Part shown: one piece after another, positions 9,529 to 16,986 of the stretch | Layout of the letters: every line of letters starts with the position of its first letter | Position numbering within the stretch: position 1 is the stretch's first letter | Assembly (NCBI RefSeq): GCF_022788655.1 | Contig: NZ_CP084951.1 | Location: 806,001 to 870,000 of the forward strand | From: Sulfitobacter indolifex | GTDB lineage: Bacteria; Pseudomonadota; Alphaproteobacteria; Rhodobacterales; Rhodobacteraceae | Length of the DNA: 64,000 nucleotides | Reading direction: 5' to 3' | Translations under genes and position numbers: made by a program | The notes under the pieces: model-generated | Database searches by the model: none | Told to the model about the DNA's origin: nothing | What the model saw: the letters and a program-made list of their open reading frames with translations, nothing else

Positions 9529-9817
9529 GACCTTTTGTCCTTTACATCAACGGTTTGGCCGGGGGCGGCGATATTCTGTCGCCGCGTCCGCTCTGGCCTC
9601 TGCCTCATGCACGGCCTCTGAGCCGGGCACATCTGTCCTTCTGGGTCGAATATCGCGCCCAACTGGGGCGAGATTGGGGCCAAAAAGCCTCCATTGTTGG
9701 GTATTGTGAAACGATCCGCGTTTTAGCGCCCTATTGGACATCTCTTGGCGGGTACGAGAAACCCCCGCGACCCAAGGGCACGGGGGTAAATTTCTATTGC
9801 AGAAGAGGCCCTTGGCC
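9529..9817. other. Intergenic gap splitting the Tad locus
   Basis: These 289 bases between the OmpA-like gene and cpaE hold no supportable gene; the open frames crossing them lack initiation signals and family resemblance. The stretch is unusual because most other neighbours in this locus are nearly touching. It contains a terminator-like hairpin (separate entry) close to the OmpA-like stop and should therefore contain the promoter of the cpaE transcript. Confidence 0.6.
9761..9787 (-). terminator. Hairpin after the OmpA-like gene
   Basis: ACCCCCG pairs perfectly with CGGGGGT (7 bp), and the enclosed CCC-AA-GGG can extend the structure. On the minus strand it is followed by TTTCTCGT, a short U-rich tail. 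It lies 31 bases past the stop of the OmpA-like gene and fits a weak intrinsic terminator that ends the pilin-to-OmpA transcript. Confidence 0.55.
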
Positions 9818-10495
9818 TTACTCCCCGCCGCTGCCACCAGCCGCAGTGGCACTGGTGCTTAACTGCGAGGGGGGCACGGCGCTGGCCACATACTCGCGAT
9901 AGATGACCTGCGCATATTTACCATCCAGAAGCATCGAATGGCCGTGCACAAACCCGCTGACCTCGGTCACGGTGCGCCGGTTGCGGCGCTCGCGGCCCTG
10001 GGTCACGATCAGGGGCTGTGTTTCACCATAGGAAACAACGGCTTCCAGACGGCTTGGGCTGATCCCCAAGGTCGAGAGGTAGCCGACCACCGCCTGCGCG
10101 CGGCGCATACCCAAGGCCCGGTTATAAGCCTGCGAGCCGACCAGATCGGTGTGGCCATAAACGCGGAAGCGAATCTCAGGGAACTGGCGGATCCATCCGG
10201 CCTGTTGGCGCAAAACGGCCTGTGCAGTGGCGTCCAGCTGGGCGGAGTTAAAGGCGAAGGTCACGGTAGAGCCGACTTCGTTGGCGAAACGGTTCGCCAG
10301 ATCAAAGGTCACACGCTCCTCGCCCGTCATAACCTGCCGGTTGTGCAGCGTGGCATTGCCGAACTGGCCTGTGTCCACAACCGAGCCGGCTTCGCGGTAG
10401 AACTGTGTATAGACTGGATCGTTGCTGGGCGCGCAGGCGGTGAGCCCGGCGAGGGCCGCGGTGCCAGCGATCAACGTGATATGTCTGCGTGTCAT
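9818..10495 (-). CDS. OmpA-family lipoprotein of the Tad locus
   Basis: A 225-residue outer-membrane lipoprotein. The signal MTRRHITLIAGTAALAGLTAC ends in a lipobox (LTAC, near residue 21). The C-terminal half is an OmpA-like peptidoglycan-binding domain containing FAFNSAQLD and GHTDLVGSQ, with the later RALGMRRAQAVV stretch holding the binding arginines. The start ATG at 10495 is 4 bases after the secretin stop; a longer frame starting at 10561 would run into the secretin gene. It probably anchors the Tad secretin to the cell wall, taking the place RcpB has in other systems (inference from position). Confidence 0.9.
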   Translation of the reverse strand: MTRRHITLIAGTAALAGLTACAPSNDPVYTQFYREAGSVVDTGQFGNATLHNRQVMTGEERVTFDLANRFANEVGSTVTFAFNSAQLDATAQAVLRQQAGWIRQFPEIRFRVYGHTDLVGSQAYNRALGMRRAQAVVGYLSTLGISPSRLEAVVSYGETQPLIVTQGRERRNRRTVTEVSGFVHGHSMLLDGKYAQVIYREYVASAVPPSQLSTSATAAGGSGGE

Positions 10496-10499
10496 CGGA

Positions 10500-11936
10500 T
10501 CAATCCAGTACATAACCGTAGGAGCCGCGGAAGTCCTGCTTGGCCACTTCGCCCGCCGCACCTCGGGTCGGAGTGCGGGTGCCGTCGGCGGTGCGCCCGT
10601 GCAAGAAAAGGTCTTTCTCGGAGGGCGGCTTGATGCGGTCCGTGGGCAGTACCAGCGCTTCGCTGCGGGTTGGCGTTACCAGATGCGCGGTGACGATGAT
10701 CACCAGCTCTGTCTGGCTGCGCTGATAATCCGCTGAGCGGAACAGCGCGCCCAGCACTGGCACATCGCCGATCCACGGCAGTTGCCGCGTGCTGTCAGTA
10801 AAGTCGTCGGTCAAAAGCCCGGCAATGGCAAAGCTTTCGCCATCGCGCATCTCAACCGTGGTGGACGTTTCGCGGCGGGTAAATGCTGAAATCTCAATCC
10901 CATTGCCCAGGGCGATGCTGTTACTCCCGTCGATGGCCGACACGGCGGCGTTCATCTCAAGGTTGATGATATCTTTGTCCACGACGCGTGGAATAAAGGC
11001 GAGCTCAACACCGAAGGGTTTGAACTCCACCGCGATGGTGTCACCTGTTTGCGCGACGGGAACGGGGTATTCCCCCCCGGCGAGGAACTTGGCCTCTTGC
11101 CCCGACAGCGCGACGAGGTTCGGTTCCGCCAAGAACCGCACAACGCCTTTTTCTTCTAGCGCTTCCAGCAAGATGCCCACTTGGGTCGAACCCGCGTTAA
11201 AGCCAAACAGCACCGCGCCCGCGTTCTGGTTGGAAGAGGGGATCGTGCCGCCAAGAGAGGAAGCAACCCCGCCAGATGAATTGGTGCTGCCTGTCCCACC
11301 GTTGATGCCGGTGCCGCCGATCGCGCCATTGATCGCAAGCGAAGAGCCCAGCGATTTGGACACGTTACGCTGCATTTCCGCAAAGCGGACCTTCATCATC
11401 ACCTGCTGGATACCGCCAACGCTCATTAGGTTGCTGACCCGCTCAGGCGCATAGCGTTCAGCCAGATCAAGCGCGCGTTGCAAGCGCTGTGTCGAAGACA
11501 CGATGCCCGACAGCACAATGCCATCATTGGCCGTGCGCACTTCGATCTTCTCACCCGGAAGGATCTGGCGCAGCCGTTCTTTAAACTCGGATACATCCGC
11601 AGCCACGCGAACATCGACGTTGGTGATCAATTGCCCGCCAGCGTCCAACAGCGTCAGCGTGGTCAGACCCGGGGATTTGCCGAGCACATAGATGGTGCGA
11701 TCAGACAGCGAAGAGATATCCGCGATGCCAGGGTTGGCAATGCTCAATTCCGCAAAGGGGATGTCGCTTTCGACCACCACGGCGCGGTTCATCGGAACAT
11801 CGAGACTGGAATTCGTGCCGCGTTTCACAACCCGCAGCGTGTCGGCGCCAGCAGAGCTGGGCAGGGTCAATGCCAGTGGCATCGCGCCCAGAGTCAGCCC
11901 CAATAGGGCTGCTTTTAGAAATCTATCGATTTTCAT
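10500..11936 (-). CDS. cpaC: Tad outer-membrane secretin CpaC/RcpA
   Basis: A 478-residue secretin forming the outer-membrane channel for the Flp pilus. A Sec signal (MKIDRFLKAALLGLTLGAM...SAGA) is followed by a CpaC-type N-terminal domain, a BON-like module (GIVLSGIVSSTQRLQRALDL region) and the secretin core with EAKFLAGGEYPVPV and the VPVLGALFRS C-terminal signature. A Gly/Ser/Asn-rich insert near residues 200-230 is usual for the gate region. The start at 11936 gives a proper signal peptide; the frame extends upstream to 12119 without signal features. It is separated from cpaB by about 200 bases with a hairpin. Confidence 0.95.
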   Translation of the reverse strand: MKIDRFLKAALLGLTLGAMPLALTLPSSAGADTLRVVKRGTNSSLDVPMNRAVVVESDIPFAELSIANPGIADISSLSDRTIYVLGKSPGLTTLTLLDAGGQLITNVDVRVAADVSEFKERLRQILPGEKIEVRTANDGIVLSGIVSSTQRLQRALDLAERYAPERVSNLMSVGGIQQVMMKVRFAEMQRNVSKSLGSSLAINGAIGGTGINGGTGSTNSSGGVASSLGGTIPSSNQNAGAVLFGFNAGSTQVGILLEALEEKGVVRFLAEPNLVALSGQEAKFLAGGEYPVPVAQTGDTIAVEFKPFGVELAFIPRVVDKDIINLEMNAAVSAIDGSNSIALGNGIEISAFTRRETSTTVEMRDGESFAIAGLLTDDFTDSTRQLPWIGDVPVLGALFRSADYQRSQTELVIIVTAHLVTPTRSEALVLPTDRIKPPSEKDLFLHGRTADGTRTPTRGAAGEVAKQDFRGSYGYVLD

Positions 11937-12081
11937 GTGACCTGCCTTTTTGATCACGCCTCGGGATGGGTCTTTTCGCCCTCGTTTGGCAGCACTCTGA
12001 GGCAATTCGAATTTTATTGCAAGAATCAAGCTCTTCGCGGGTGCTTTGCATGTGGGCAATTCGCAACATAACTTGAAATGG

Positions 12082-12110
12082 AAAGACGCCGCAGAGGCTG
12101 CGACGTCTTT
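12082..12110 (-). terminator. Hairpin between cpaB and cpaC
   Basis: AAAGACGCCGCAG and CTGCGACGTCTTT form a 13-bp stem with one mismatch and a 3-base loop. It lies about 30 bases after the cpaB stop. The A/T ends give a short U-run in either direction, so it looks like an intrinsic terminator or attenuator that would lower secretin expression relative to cpaB, or protect the upstream message 3' end. Confidence 0.5.
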
Positions 12111-12139
12111 GCTTAGCATAGCAAGAGGGTGTCATCAGG

Positions 12140-13000
12140 TCAGTTTGTGCAGGGGATCTGAAGTTCGACCACCTCAGCGCCGCGACGTGTGCGGATCGTA
12201 CAAATCTTCTCTTTGGCGACCTCTGCGATGGTTTCCTGCATCTCAATCCCAAGAAGCGACCGCTGATCGACCTCAATGGCTTCGGCCACGGTATCGTCAT
12301 TGGTGCCGACCAAGGAGAGAGACAGTTTGCCGGTCGACTGCGCTTGGGCAAGGGCGGCGACCTGTTGGGGTTTCACGGCTACGGTCACGGTCTTAGCGAT
12401 TGAGGCTTCCTCCATCACCAGCGCATCGGCGCTTTGGTCGATGGCGATCAGTTGCACAGCTGATTCGATCAGCTTGGTTACGTCGCCGTTGCTGGATTGG
12501 TTGCCCACGTTCACGCGGCCCGTCCAGTAAACATCGACCCGGTCGCCGGGGCGCAAGAAGCCCGACACACCGCTGGAGACATCCACCTTGATGGTAAAGG
12601 CGCGCATGCCGCGGGCCAGGCGCGAGGTCAGACCCGAGTCTTCACCCGGCTCCGTCACCTTGACGGCCATGATTGCTTCATCTTTTTCGATATTGCGCAG
12701 GACAATGCGGTGGTCCTTGGTGTTTTCAGGAAACAGCAGGGTTTCCTCAATAAAACTGCCCTCGGGGATCGCGTTCTCGGGCCAATTTACGGCGCGCACA
12801 TCCTCGCGGGTCAGGGGCTGCCCATATTTAAGCGGCTTTTCGGCCACCCAGACGGTTTGTGTTGGCACCACTTGCGCCAGCGCGGCCTGCGCCTGTGCAT
12901 TGGCTGCTTGATACTGAGAAATCCGGTCTTTCGCCAGATATACGGCCCCACCGGCAAGTGCGATACCTACCAAAAGAACCAATCCAAATACGGCCCGCAT
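12140..13000 (-). CDS. cpaB: Flp pilus assembly protein CpaB/RcpC
   Basis: A 286-residue periplasmic protein with an N-terminal membrane anchor (residues 3-22) and then an SAF/RcpC domain pair; the PLKYGQPLTREDVRAVNWP stretch is the SAF hallmark. CpaB is associated with the secretin and outer-membrane stability of the Tad complex. The start ATG at 13000 is the only one that gives a clean anchor and has AGGTG a few bases upstream. It is 147 bases downstream of the second pilin gene. Confidence 0.93.
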   Translation of the reverse strand: MRAVFGLVLLVGIALAGGAVYLAKDRISQYQAANAQAQAALAQVVPTQTVWVAEKPLKYGQPLTREDVRAVNWPENAIPEGSFIEETLLFPENTKDHRIVLRNIEKDEAIMAVKVTEPGEDSGLTSRLARGMRAFTIKVDVSSGVSGFLRPGDRVDVYWTGRVNVGNQSSNGDVTKLIESAVQLIAIDQSADALVMEEASIAKTVTVAVKPQQVAALAQAQSTGKLSLSLVGTNDDTVAEAIEVDQRSLLGIEMQETIAEVAKEKICTIRTRRGAEVVELQIPCTN

Positions 13001-13021
13001 GTTGTCACCTCTTTGCTATGG

Positions 13022-13041
13022 AAGCGGGTCTGAGCCCGCTT
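13022..13041 (-). promoter_or_regulatory. Hairpin just upstream of cpaB
   Basis: AAGCGGG and CCCGCTT form a perfect 7-bp stem around a 6-base loop, about 20 bases before the cpaB start codon. It has no U-tract, so it is more likely a leader or processing structure than a terminator. Confidence 0.35.
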
Positions 13042-13147
13042 GTGTCAAAGGCAGAATAGCTGCCGATTATGACGAGAATTGGTCGGCACAGCGGCGATGC
13101 GATGATGCCTGCCGTAGCGAATATCGGTCTTTAGAAGCTTACCGCTG

Positions 13148-13315
13148 TCAGGAGGTCATCTGTACCTGAATGTACTCCAAGAGTTCACCGACACTGTTGG
13201 AGAAGACGCCAAGTAGCAAAATAGTCATACCGATCAGGAAGGCGGTTAGAACGACCCAATCAACGCTCACCGCACCACTCTGGTCGCTTGCAAAACCTTT
13301 GAAAAATCTGGGCAT
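13148..13315 (-). CDS. Second small Flp-family pilin (55 aa)
   Basis: A 55-residue protein read from ATG at 13315. It has a short basic leader (MPRFFKGF), then ASDQSGAVSVDWVVLT, a hydrophobic helix and a short tail. This copies the plan of the main pilin at 13426-13608: prepilin cleavage after a Gly before AVSVDW, an acidic residue at mature position +5 (D) and the same WVVLTA run. It differs in the helix and the C-terminus. It is 110 bases downstream of the main pilin, separated by a strong hairpin, and 147 bases before cpaB. Likely a minor pilin or pseudopilin of the Tad pilus; the role is inferred from its form and place. Confidence 0.85.
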   Translation of the reverse strand: MPRFFKGFASDQSGAVSVDWVVLTAFLIGMTILLLGVFSNSVGELLEYIQVQMTS

Positions 13316-13351
13316 AACTATTTCCGTTTGATAGCGGTTTGTGAGAATAAG

Positions 13352-13386
13352 CTAGGGCCGCACCCTGGATAGGGAGGCGGCCCTAG
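13352..13386 (-). terminator. Strong hairpin between the two pilin genes
   Basis: CTAGGGCCGC and GCGGCCCTAG pair perfectly (10 bp) around a 15-base loop that itself holds CCT/AGG complementarity. It sits 40 bases after the main pilin stop. The following minus-strand bases (TTATTCTC) are only moderately U-rich. It probably stabilises an abundant pilin message while letting a minority of transcripts through to the minor pilin and the assembly genes. Confidence 0.6.
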
Positions 13387-13425
13387 CACTTTAGGCGGCT
13401 ACAAAAGTAGGACTGTTAACACAGC

Positions 13426-13608
13426 TTATGGTGCGCGCATCTCACCGGAAATATCACCAGCAATCTGGCCTGTAAGCAGTTCTGTGTTTTCACCGATGGT
13501 GCTGAAAGCAACAATTGCCAAGCCGACGATCGCAGCGGTCAGAACGACCCAGTCAACTGTCACGGCACCGTCTTCGTCATTGCGGAAGTTTTTGATAAAG
13601 TTCATCAT
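13426..13608 (-). CDS. flp: Flp type IVb major pilin
   Basis: A 60-residue prepilin. The start ATG at 13608 has GGAGG eight bases upstream; ATG at 13605 follows directly and is an alternative. The leader MMNFIKNFRNDEDG ends in the Gly cleaved by CpaA, followed by AVTVDWVVLTAAIVGLAIV, with aspartate at mature position +5 in place of the usual glutamate. One hydrophobic helix and a short polar tail follow. It is the first gene of the Tad locus, preceded by a 300-base noncoding stretch that should carry its promoter. Confidence 0.92.
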   Translation of the reverse strand: MMNFIKNFRNDEDGAVTVDWVVLTAAIVGLAIVAFSTIGENTELLTGQIAGDISGEMRAP

Positions 13609-13623
13609 GTCATGTCCCTCCAA

Positions 13624-13965
13624 GGATCACTGAGTAAAGGTTTTAACCTCGCCGTCCGGTTTGCCTCGCTCTCTCATTAAGGCTGTCCGACTTGGTATGA
13701 CCCTATATAGCCCTGCGATTGGGGCGCGAATTTGGCAGCAAATGTGACTTTTACCGTTCTGGCATGTTTTTCTTTGAAAATGGCTTCAACGTCCTGTTTC
13801 CATTGAGTCTAAAGGCGTTTTGAGGTCGCTTTTTAGCGTGTTTTCCCGGGTTATCGGCGCAATTGCGGCGAAATCGCCACGATCCCCGTCTCAATCGCTG
13901 GCCCGATTCCCCTTTTCATGAGATATTGCCAACCAAAGGCGCGTCAGACGCAAGGTAGAGCAGGC
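13624..13965. promoter_or_regulatory. Divergent control region between the pilin and the lytic transglycosylase
   Basis: These 342 bases hold no gene. They separate the minus-strand pilin from the plus-strand transglycosylase and must contain both promoters. The centre is clearly AT-richer than the surroundings (around 13740-13850). I looked for a sigma-54 type TGGCA...TTGC element and found only a partial match near 13758, too weak to call. Confidence 0.5.
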
Positions 13966-14781
13966 ATGTATCGTTTATTGGCACTTTGGCTGATCATGGC
14001 CCTTTCGGCCCCCGCCACTTGGGCAGAGGGGCTCGCTCCTTTTCCCGAGTTCTCGGCCAAACGGGTCGCGCCGCCCAAAAAAGGGGCCAAGCGCATCACC
14101 GTACAGATCGACCCGGCTGCCCGTGCCGCCGCCGCTGCCAGGGTTGAGACAGGTCCAGCCGTGGCGGCCACGCCTTCAGGTGCCATCGCGCCTTTGAACG
14201 CAGGTCAGTTTGATTGGTTCTGGGATAAAGTCTCTCCCGCTGCTGATTTGGGCGGGGCAGGGCGGCTGGCGCCTGCCATGGCCGTGCTTTCCACTGGCAA
14301 AGTGCCCGCGCCGCGTTTGCAACATCTACAAGACATCGCTCGCAGCAATGGTGTGGATATTTTGCGTGCGACAGTCGGCACGAAAGTTTCTCCGGCACTC
14401 GTCTTGGCGGTGATCAGCGTTGAATCCGCTGGGCGCACCGATGCAGTGAGCCGGGCAGGGGCTGCGGGGTTGATGCAACTGATGCCCGATACCGCTGCAC
14501 GTTTCGGCGTAGGCGATAGTATGATCGCGGCGCAGAACATCTTGGGCGGCGTCAAATACCTCGATTGGCTGATGGGAGAGTTCGACCGTGATCCGATCCT
14601 CGTACTTGCGGGCTATAACGCGGGCGAGGGGTCGGTGCGCAAACACGCGGGCGTGCCGCCCTTTGCTGAAACGCGGGACTATGTGCCAAAGGTACTGGCA
14701 GCCTTCCAAGTGGCGCAGGGGCTTTGCCTGACACCGCCGGAATTGATCAGCGATGGGTGTGTTTTCGCGGCGATGAACTAA
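13966..14781 (+). CDS. Lytic transglycosylase (SLT domain), secreted
   Basis: A 271-residue periplasmic murein-cleaving enzyme. The signal peptide MYRLLALWLIMALSAPATWA is followed by a Pro/Ala-rich linker and a C-terminal SLT domain with catalytic Glu in VISVESAGR, the AGLMQLMP motif and AGYNAGEGSVRKH. The start at 13966 gives the clean signal peptide, with AAGG upstream. It lies divergent from the Tad pilin gene; such enzymes often open the wall for envelope machines, but a link to the pilus is inference. A GC-rich terminator follows. Confidence 0.9.
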   Translation: MYRLLALWLIMALSAPATWAEGLAPFPEFSAKRVAPPKKGAKRITVQIDPAARAAAAARVETGPAVAATPSGAIAPLNAGQFDWFWDKVSPAADLGGAGRLAPAMAVLSTGKVPAPRLQHLQDIARSNGVDILRATVGTKVSPALVLAVISVESAGRTDAVSRAGAAGLMQLMPDTAARFGVGDSMIAAQNILGGVKYLDWLMGEFDRDPILVLAGYNAGEGSVRKHAGVPPFAETRDYVPKVLAAFQVAQGLCLTPPELISDGCVFAAMN

Positions 14782-14793
14782 CGTCGCAGTGGC

Positions 14794-14821
14794 GCCCCGG
14801 CGGATGCCGCCGGGGGCTTTG
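14794..14821 (+). terminator. Intrinsic terminator after the transglycosylase
   Basis: GCCCCGGCGG and CCGCCGGGGGC form a GC-rich stem with a 3-base loop followed by TTTGTCT. It lies between the convergent ends of the transglycosylase and scoB and can serve the plus strand. Confidence 0.75.
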
Positions 14822-14822
14822 T

Positions 14823-15446
14823 CTAAACGATGGTGGCGTCTGTCGCGGCGCGCAACTCATCCTCCGTCACGCCATCGGCGCATTCGACGATGCGCAATCC
14901 ACCTTCGACCACGTCAAGCACACCAAGGTTGGTGATGATCCGGTCAACCACGCCTTTGCCGGTCAGCGGCAGGGTGCATTCTTTTAGTAGTTTGGACTCA
15001 CCGGCCTTGTTCTGATGATCCATGACAACGATCACCTTGCGCACGCCGGCAACAAGGTCCATCGCGCCGCCCATGCCTTTGACCAACTTGCCGGGGATCA
15101 TCCAGTTCGCCAGATCGCCGTTCTCGGCCACTTCCATCGCGCCAAGGATCGCCGCGGCGATCTTACCACCGCGGATCATACCGAAGGACATGGCGCTGTC
15201 GAAATAGGCTGTGCGGCTCAGTTCGGTGATGGTCTGCTTGCCTGCATTAATGAGGTCGGGGTCTTCTTCGCCCTCAAAGGGGAAGGGGCCCATACCCAGC
15301 ATGCCGTTTTCCGACTGCAGGGTGATGTCCTTGTCGCCCACGTAGTTCGCCACCAGCGTCGGAATGCCGATGCCGAGGTTCACATACATGCCGTCTTCGA
15401 GTTCTTCCGCTGCGCGGGCGGCCATCTGATCTCTATCCCAGGGCAT
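14823..15446 (-). CDS. scoB: 3-oxoacid CoA-transferase subunit B
   Basis: A 207-residue beta subunit of a class I CoA-transferase, which moves CoA between succinyl-CoA and acetoacetate or a related 3-oxoacid. The catalytic glutamate lies in the [10 protein letters not shown] motif near residue 45, and [13 protein letters not shown] at the N-terminus is typical. The start codon overlaps the stop of the alpha-subunit gene by one base, so both subunits are probably made in equal amounts. Exact substrate cannot be told from sequence. Confidence 0.93.
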   Translation of the reverse strand: MPWDRDQMAARAAEELEDGMYVNLGIGIPTLVANYVGDKDITLQSENGMLGMGPFPFEGEEDPDLINAGKQTITELSRTAYFDSAMSFGMIRGGKIAAAILGAMEVAENGDLANWMIPGKLVKGMGGAMDLVAGVRKVIVVMDHQNKAGESKLLKECTLPLTGKGVVDRIITNLGVLDVVEGGLRIVECADGVTEDELRAATDATIV

Positions 15447-16150
15447 TAGGCTTCCTCCCGCTTGCGTGTTGTGACCTTTTCGATCCGTTTCTCGTGATCG
15501 CCTTGGATGATGCGATGCACGTAGATGCCGGGCAGATGGATTTTATCGGGGTCGAGGCTGCCGCGGGGGACGATCTCTTCGACCTCAACAATGCAAACCT
15601 TGCCGCACATGGCCGCAGGCGGGTTGAAGTTGCGCGCGGTTTTGCGGAACACGAGGTTGCCGGTGTCATCGGCTTTCCATGCTTTCACGATCGACAGGTC
15701 GGCAAAAATGCCCTCTTCGAGGATGTAATCCTCACCGTGGAATTGCTTCACTTCCTTGCCCTCAGCGATCTGGGTGCCGACGCCGGTCTTGGTGTAGAAA
15801 CCCGGAATGCCCGAACCGCCGGCGCGCATGCGCTCGGCCAATGTGCCTTGGGGGTTAAACTCAAGCTCCAGCTCACCGCTCAGATACTGGCGCATGAACT
15901 CGGCGTTTTCACCGACATAGGAGGAGATCATCTTTTTCACCTGCCGCGATTGCAGCAGAATGCCGATGCCGAAATCGTCGACGCCCGCATTGTTGGAGGC
16001 AAAGGTAAGGTCTTTGGCCCCGTTATCCTTGATCGCCTGCAGCAGCAATTCAGGAATGCCACAAAGGCCAAAGCCCCCGGCGGCGATCAGCATGCCATCC
16101 GACAAGACACCTTCCAGTGCCTCAGCGGCGGATCCATAGATTTTGTTCAC
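15446..16150 (-). CDS. scoA: 3-oxoacid CoA-transferase subunit A
   Basis: A 234-residue alpha subunit with the [16 protein letters not shown] glycine-rich CoA-binding motif at residues 25-40 and the conserved [12 protein letters not shown] stretch. It forms a heterotetramer with the downstream ScoB and serves ketone-body or polyhydroxyalkanoate-derived acetoacetate use. It stands as the first gene of a two-gene operon; the upstream stretch to the L,D-transpeptidase is only 95 bases. Confidence 0.93.
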   Translation of the reverse strand: MNKIYGSAAEALEGVLSDGMLIAAGGFGLCGIPELLLQAIKDNGAKDLTFASNNAGVDDFGIGILLQSRQVKKMISSYVGENAEFMRQYLSGELELEFNPQGTLAERMRAGGSGIPGFYTKTGVGTQIAEGKEVKQFHGEDYILEEGIFADLSIVKAWKADDTGNLVFRKTARNFNPPAAMCGKVCIVEVEEIVPRGSLDPDKIHLPGIYVHRIIQGDHEKRIEKVTTRKREEA

Positions 16151-16245
16151 GGGCGACCTCCCTCTGGTTTCGTTGCGCCATATGTGACCCTGCGTCGTCG
16201 CAGTGTCAATTACGTGGTGCTACGCAGGGAGGCCGCCCGAAAGGG

Positions 16246-16833
16246 TCAGATGATACGCACTTGTGTGCCGACCGGGCACATGCCGAAAAGCTCTTCGATC
16301 TTTTCATTATAGAGACCGATACAGCCGTCCGAAGACCGACGCCCGATCTTGCGCGTGTCATGGGTGCCGTGAATGATGTACGCAGGCCAGCTGAGGTACA
16401 TCGCATGGGTGCCCAGCGGGTTGTCGGGGCCGGGCGGCATGTATTTGTAATGCGGGAAACGCTCCATCATCGAAGCGGTCGGTGTCCAATCCGGACCCTC
16501 TTTCTTGCGCACAATCTCGGTATAGCCGCGTTTGGTCAGCTCTTCGGTGGCAGGCACGGATGTCGGGTAGACCTTGTAGGTCTGGCCATCGGCGCTCCAG
16601 TAATGCAACGCGCGGCTGATCGTGTCGGCAACGATTGCGCCTTGACCGAGGCTGTCGAAATGGTCCTGCCAGCGTTGCGTGGCAAAGCTAGACGCATTGC
16701 GCGACACTGGCGCTTCGTTGGAAAATTCGCGGGCCGATTGGCCGAATTCCTGCGCGCGCAGGATCTGCGGGGTCATCAACGCCGCACCGCTGGCGGCGAT
16801 CACGCCGCGTCGGGTAAATTTAATGCCTGACAT
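16246..16833 (-). CDS. L,D-transpeptidase (YkuD domain), Tat-type signal
   Basis: A 195-residue enzyme that makes 3-3 peptidoglycan crosslinks or attaches proteins to peptidoglycan. The catalytic motif HGTHDTRKIGRRSSDGCIGL holds the active-site cysteine. The N-terminus MSGIKFTRRGVIAASGAAL carries a twin-arginine-like signal. The start at 16833 has AAGG seven bases before it; a longer frame from 16935 has no support. Such Tat-signal YkuD proteins are usual in Rhodobacteraceae. Confidence 0.9.
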   Translation of the reverse strand: MSGIKFTRRGVIAASGAALMTPQILRAQEFGQSAREFSNEAPVSRNASSFATQRWQDHFDSLGQGAIVADTISRALHYWSADGQTYKVYPTSVPATEELTKRGYTEIVRKKEGPDWTPTASMMERFPHYKYMPPGPDNPLGTHAMYLSWPAYIIHGTHDTRKIGRRSSDGCIGLYNEKIEELFGMCPVGTQVRII

Positions 16834-16986
16834 ATATCTGCCTTTCATACTGGTCTTGCCGTCTGCCCCTGATCCGAAAATCGAAGGTAAATGGCAAATC
16901 ACATATTCATGATGCTGGATGTGACGGTGCGCCACAGGCGGAACCGCGCCGATCCGGCGCGGCCGCTGCAGTGCGGGCGCGATCGG

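Noticed and set aside
13740..13790. Sigma-54-like promoter upstream of the pilin genes
   Set aside because: The TGGCA half is present but no TTGC follows at the needed distance.
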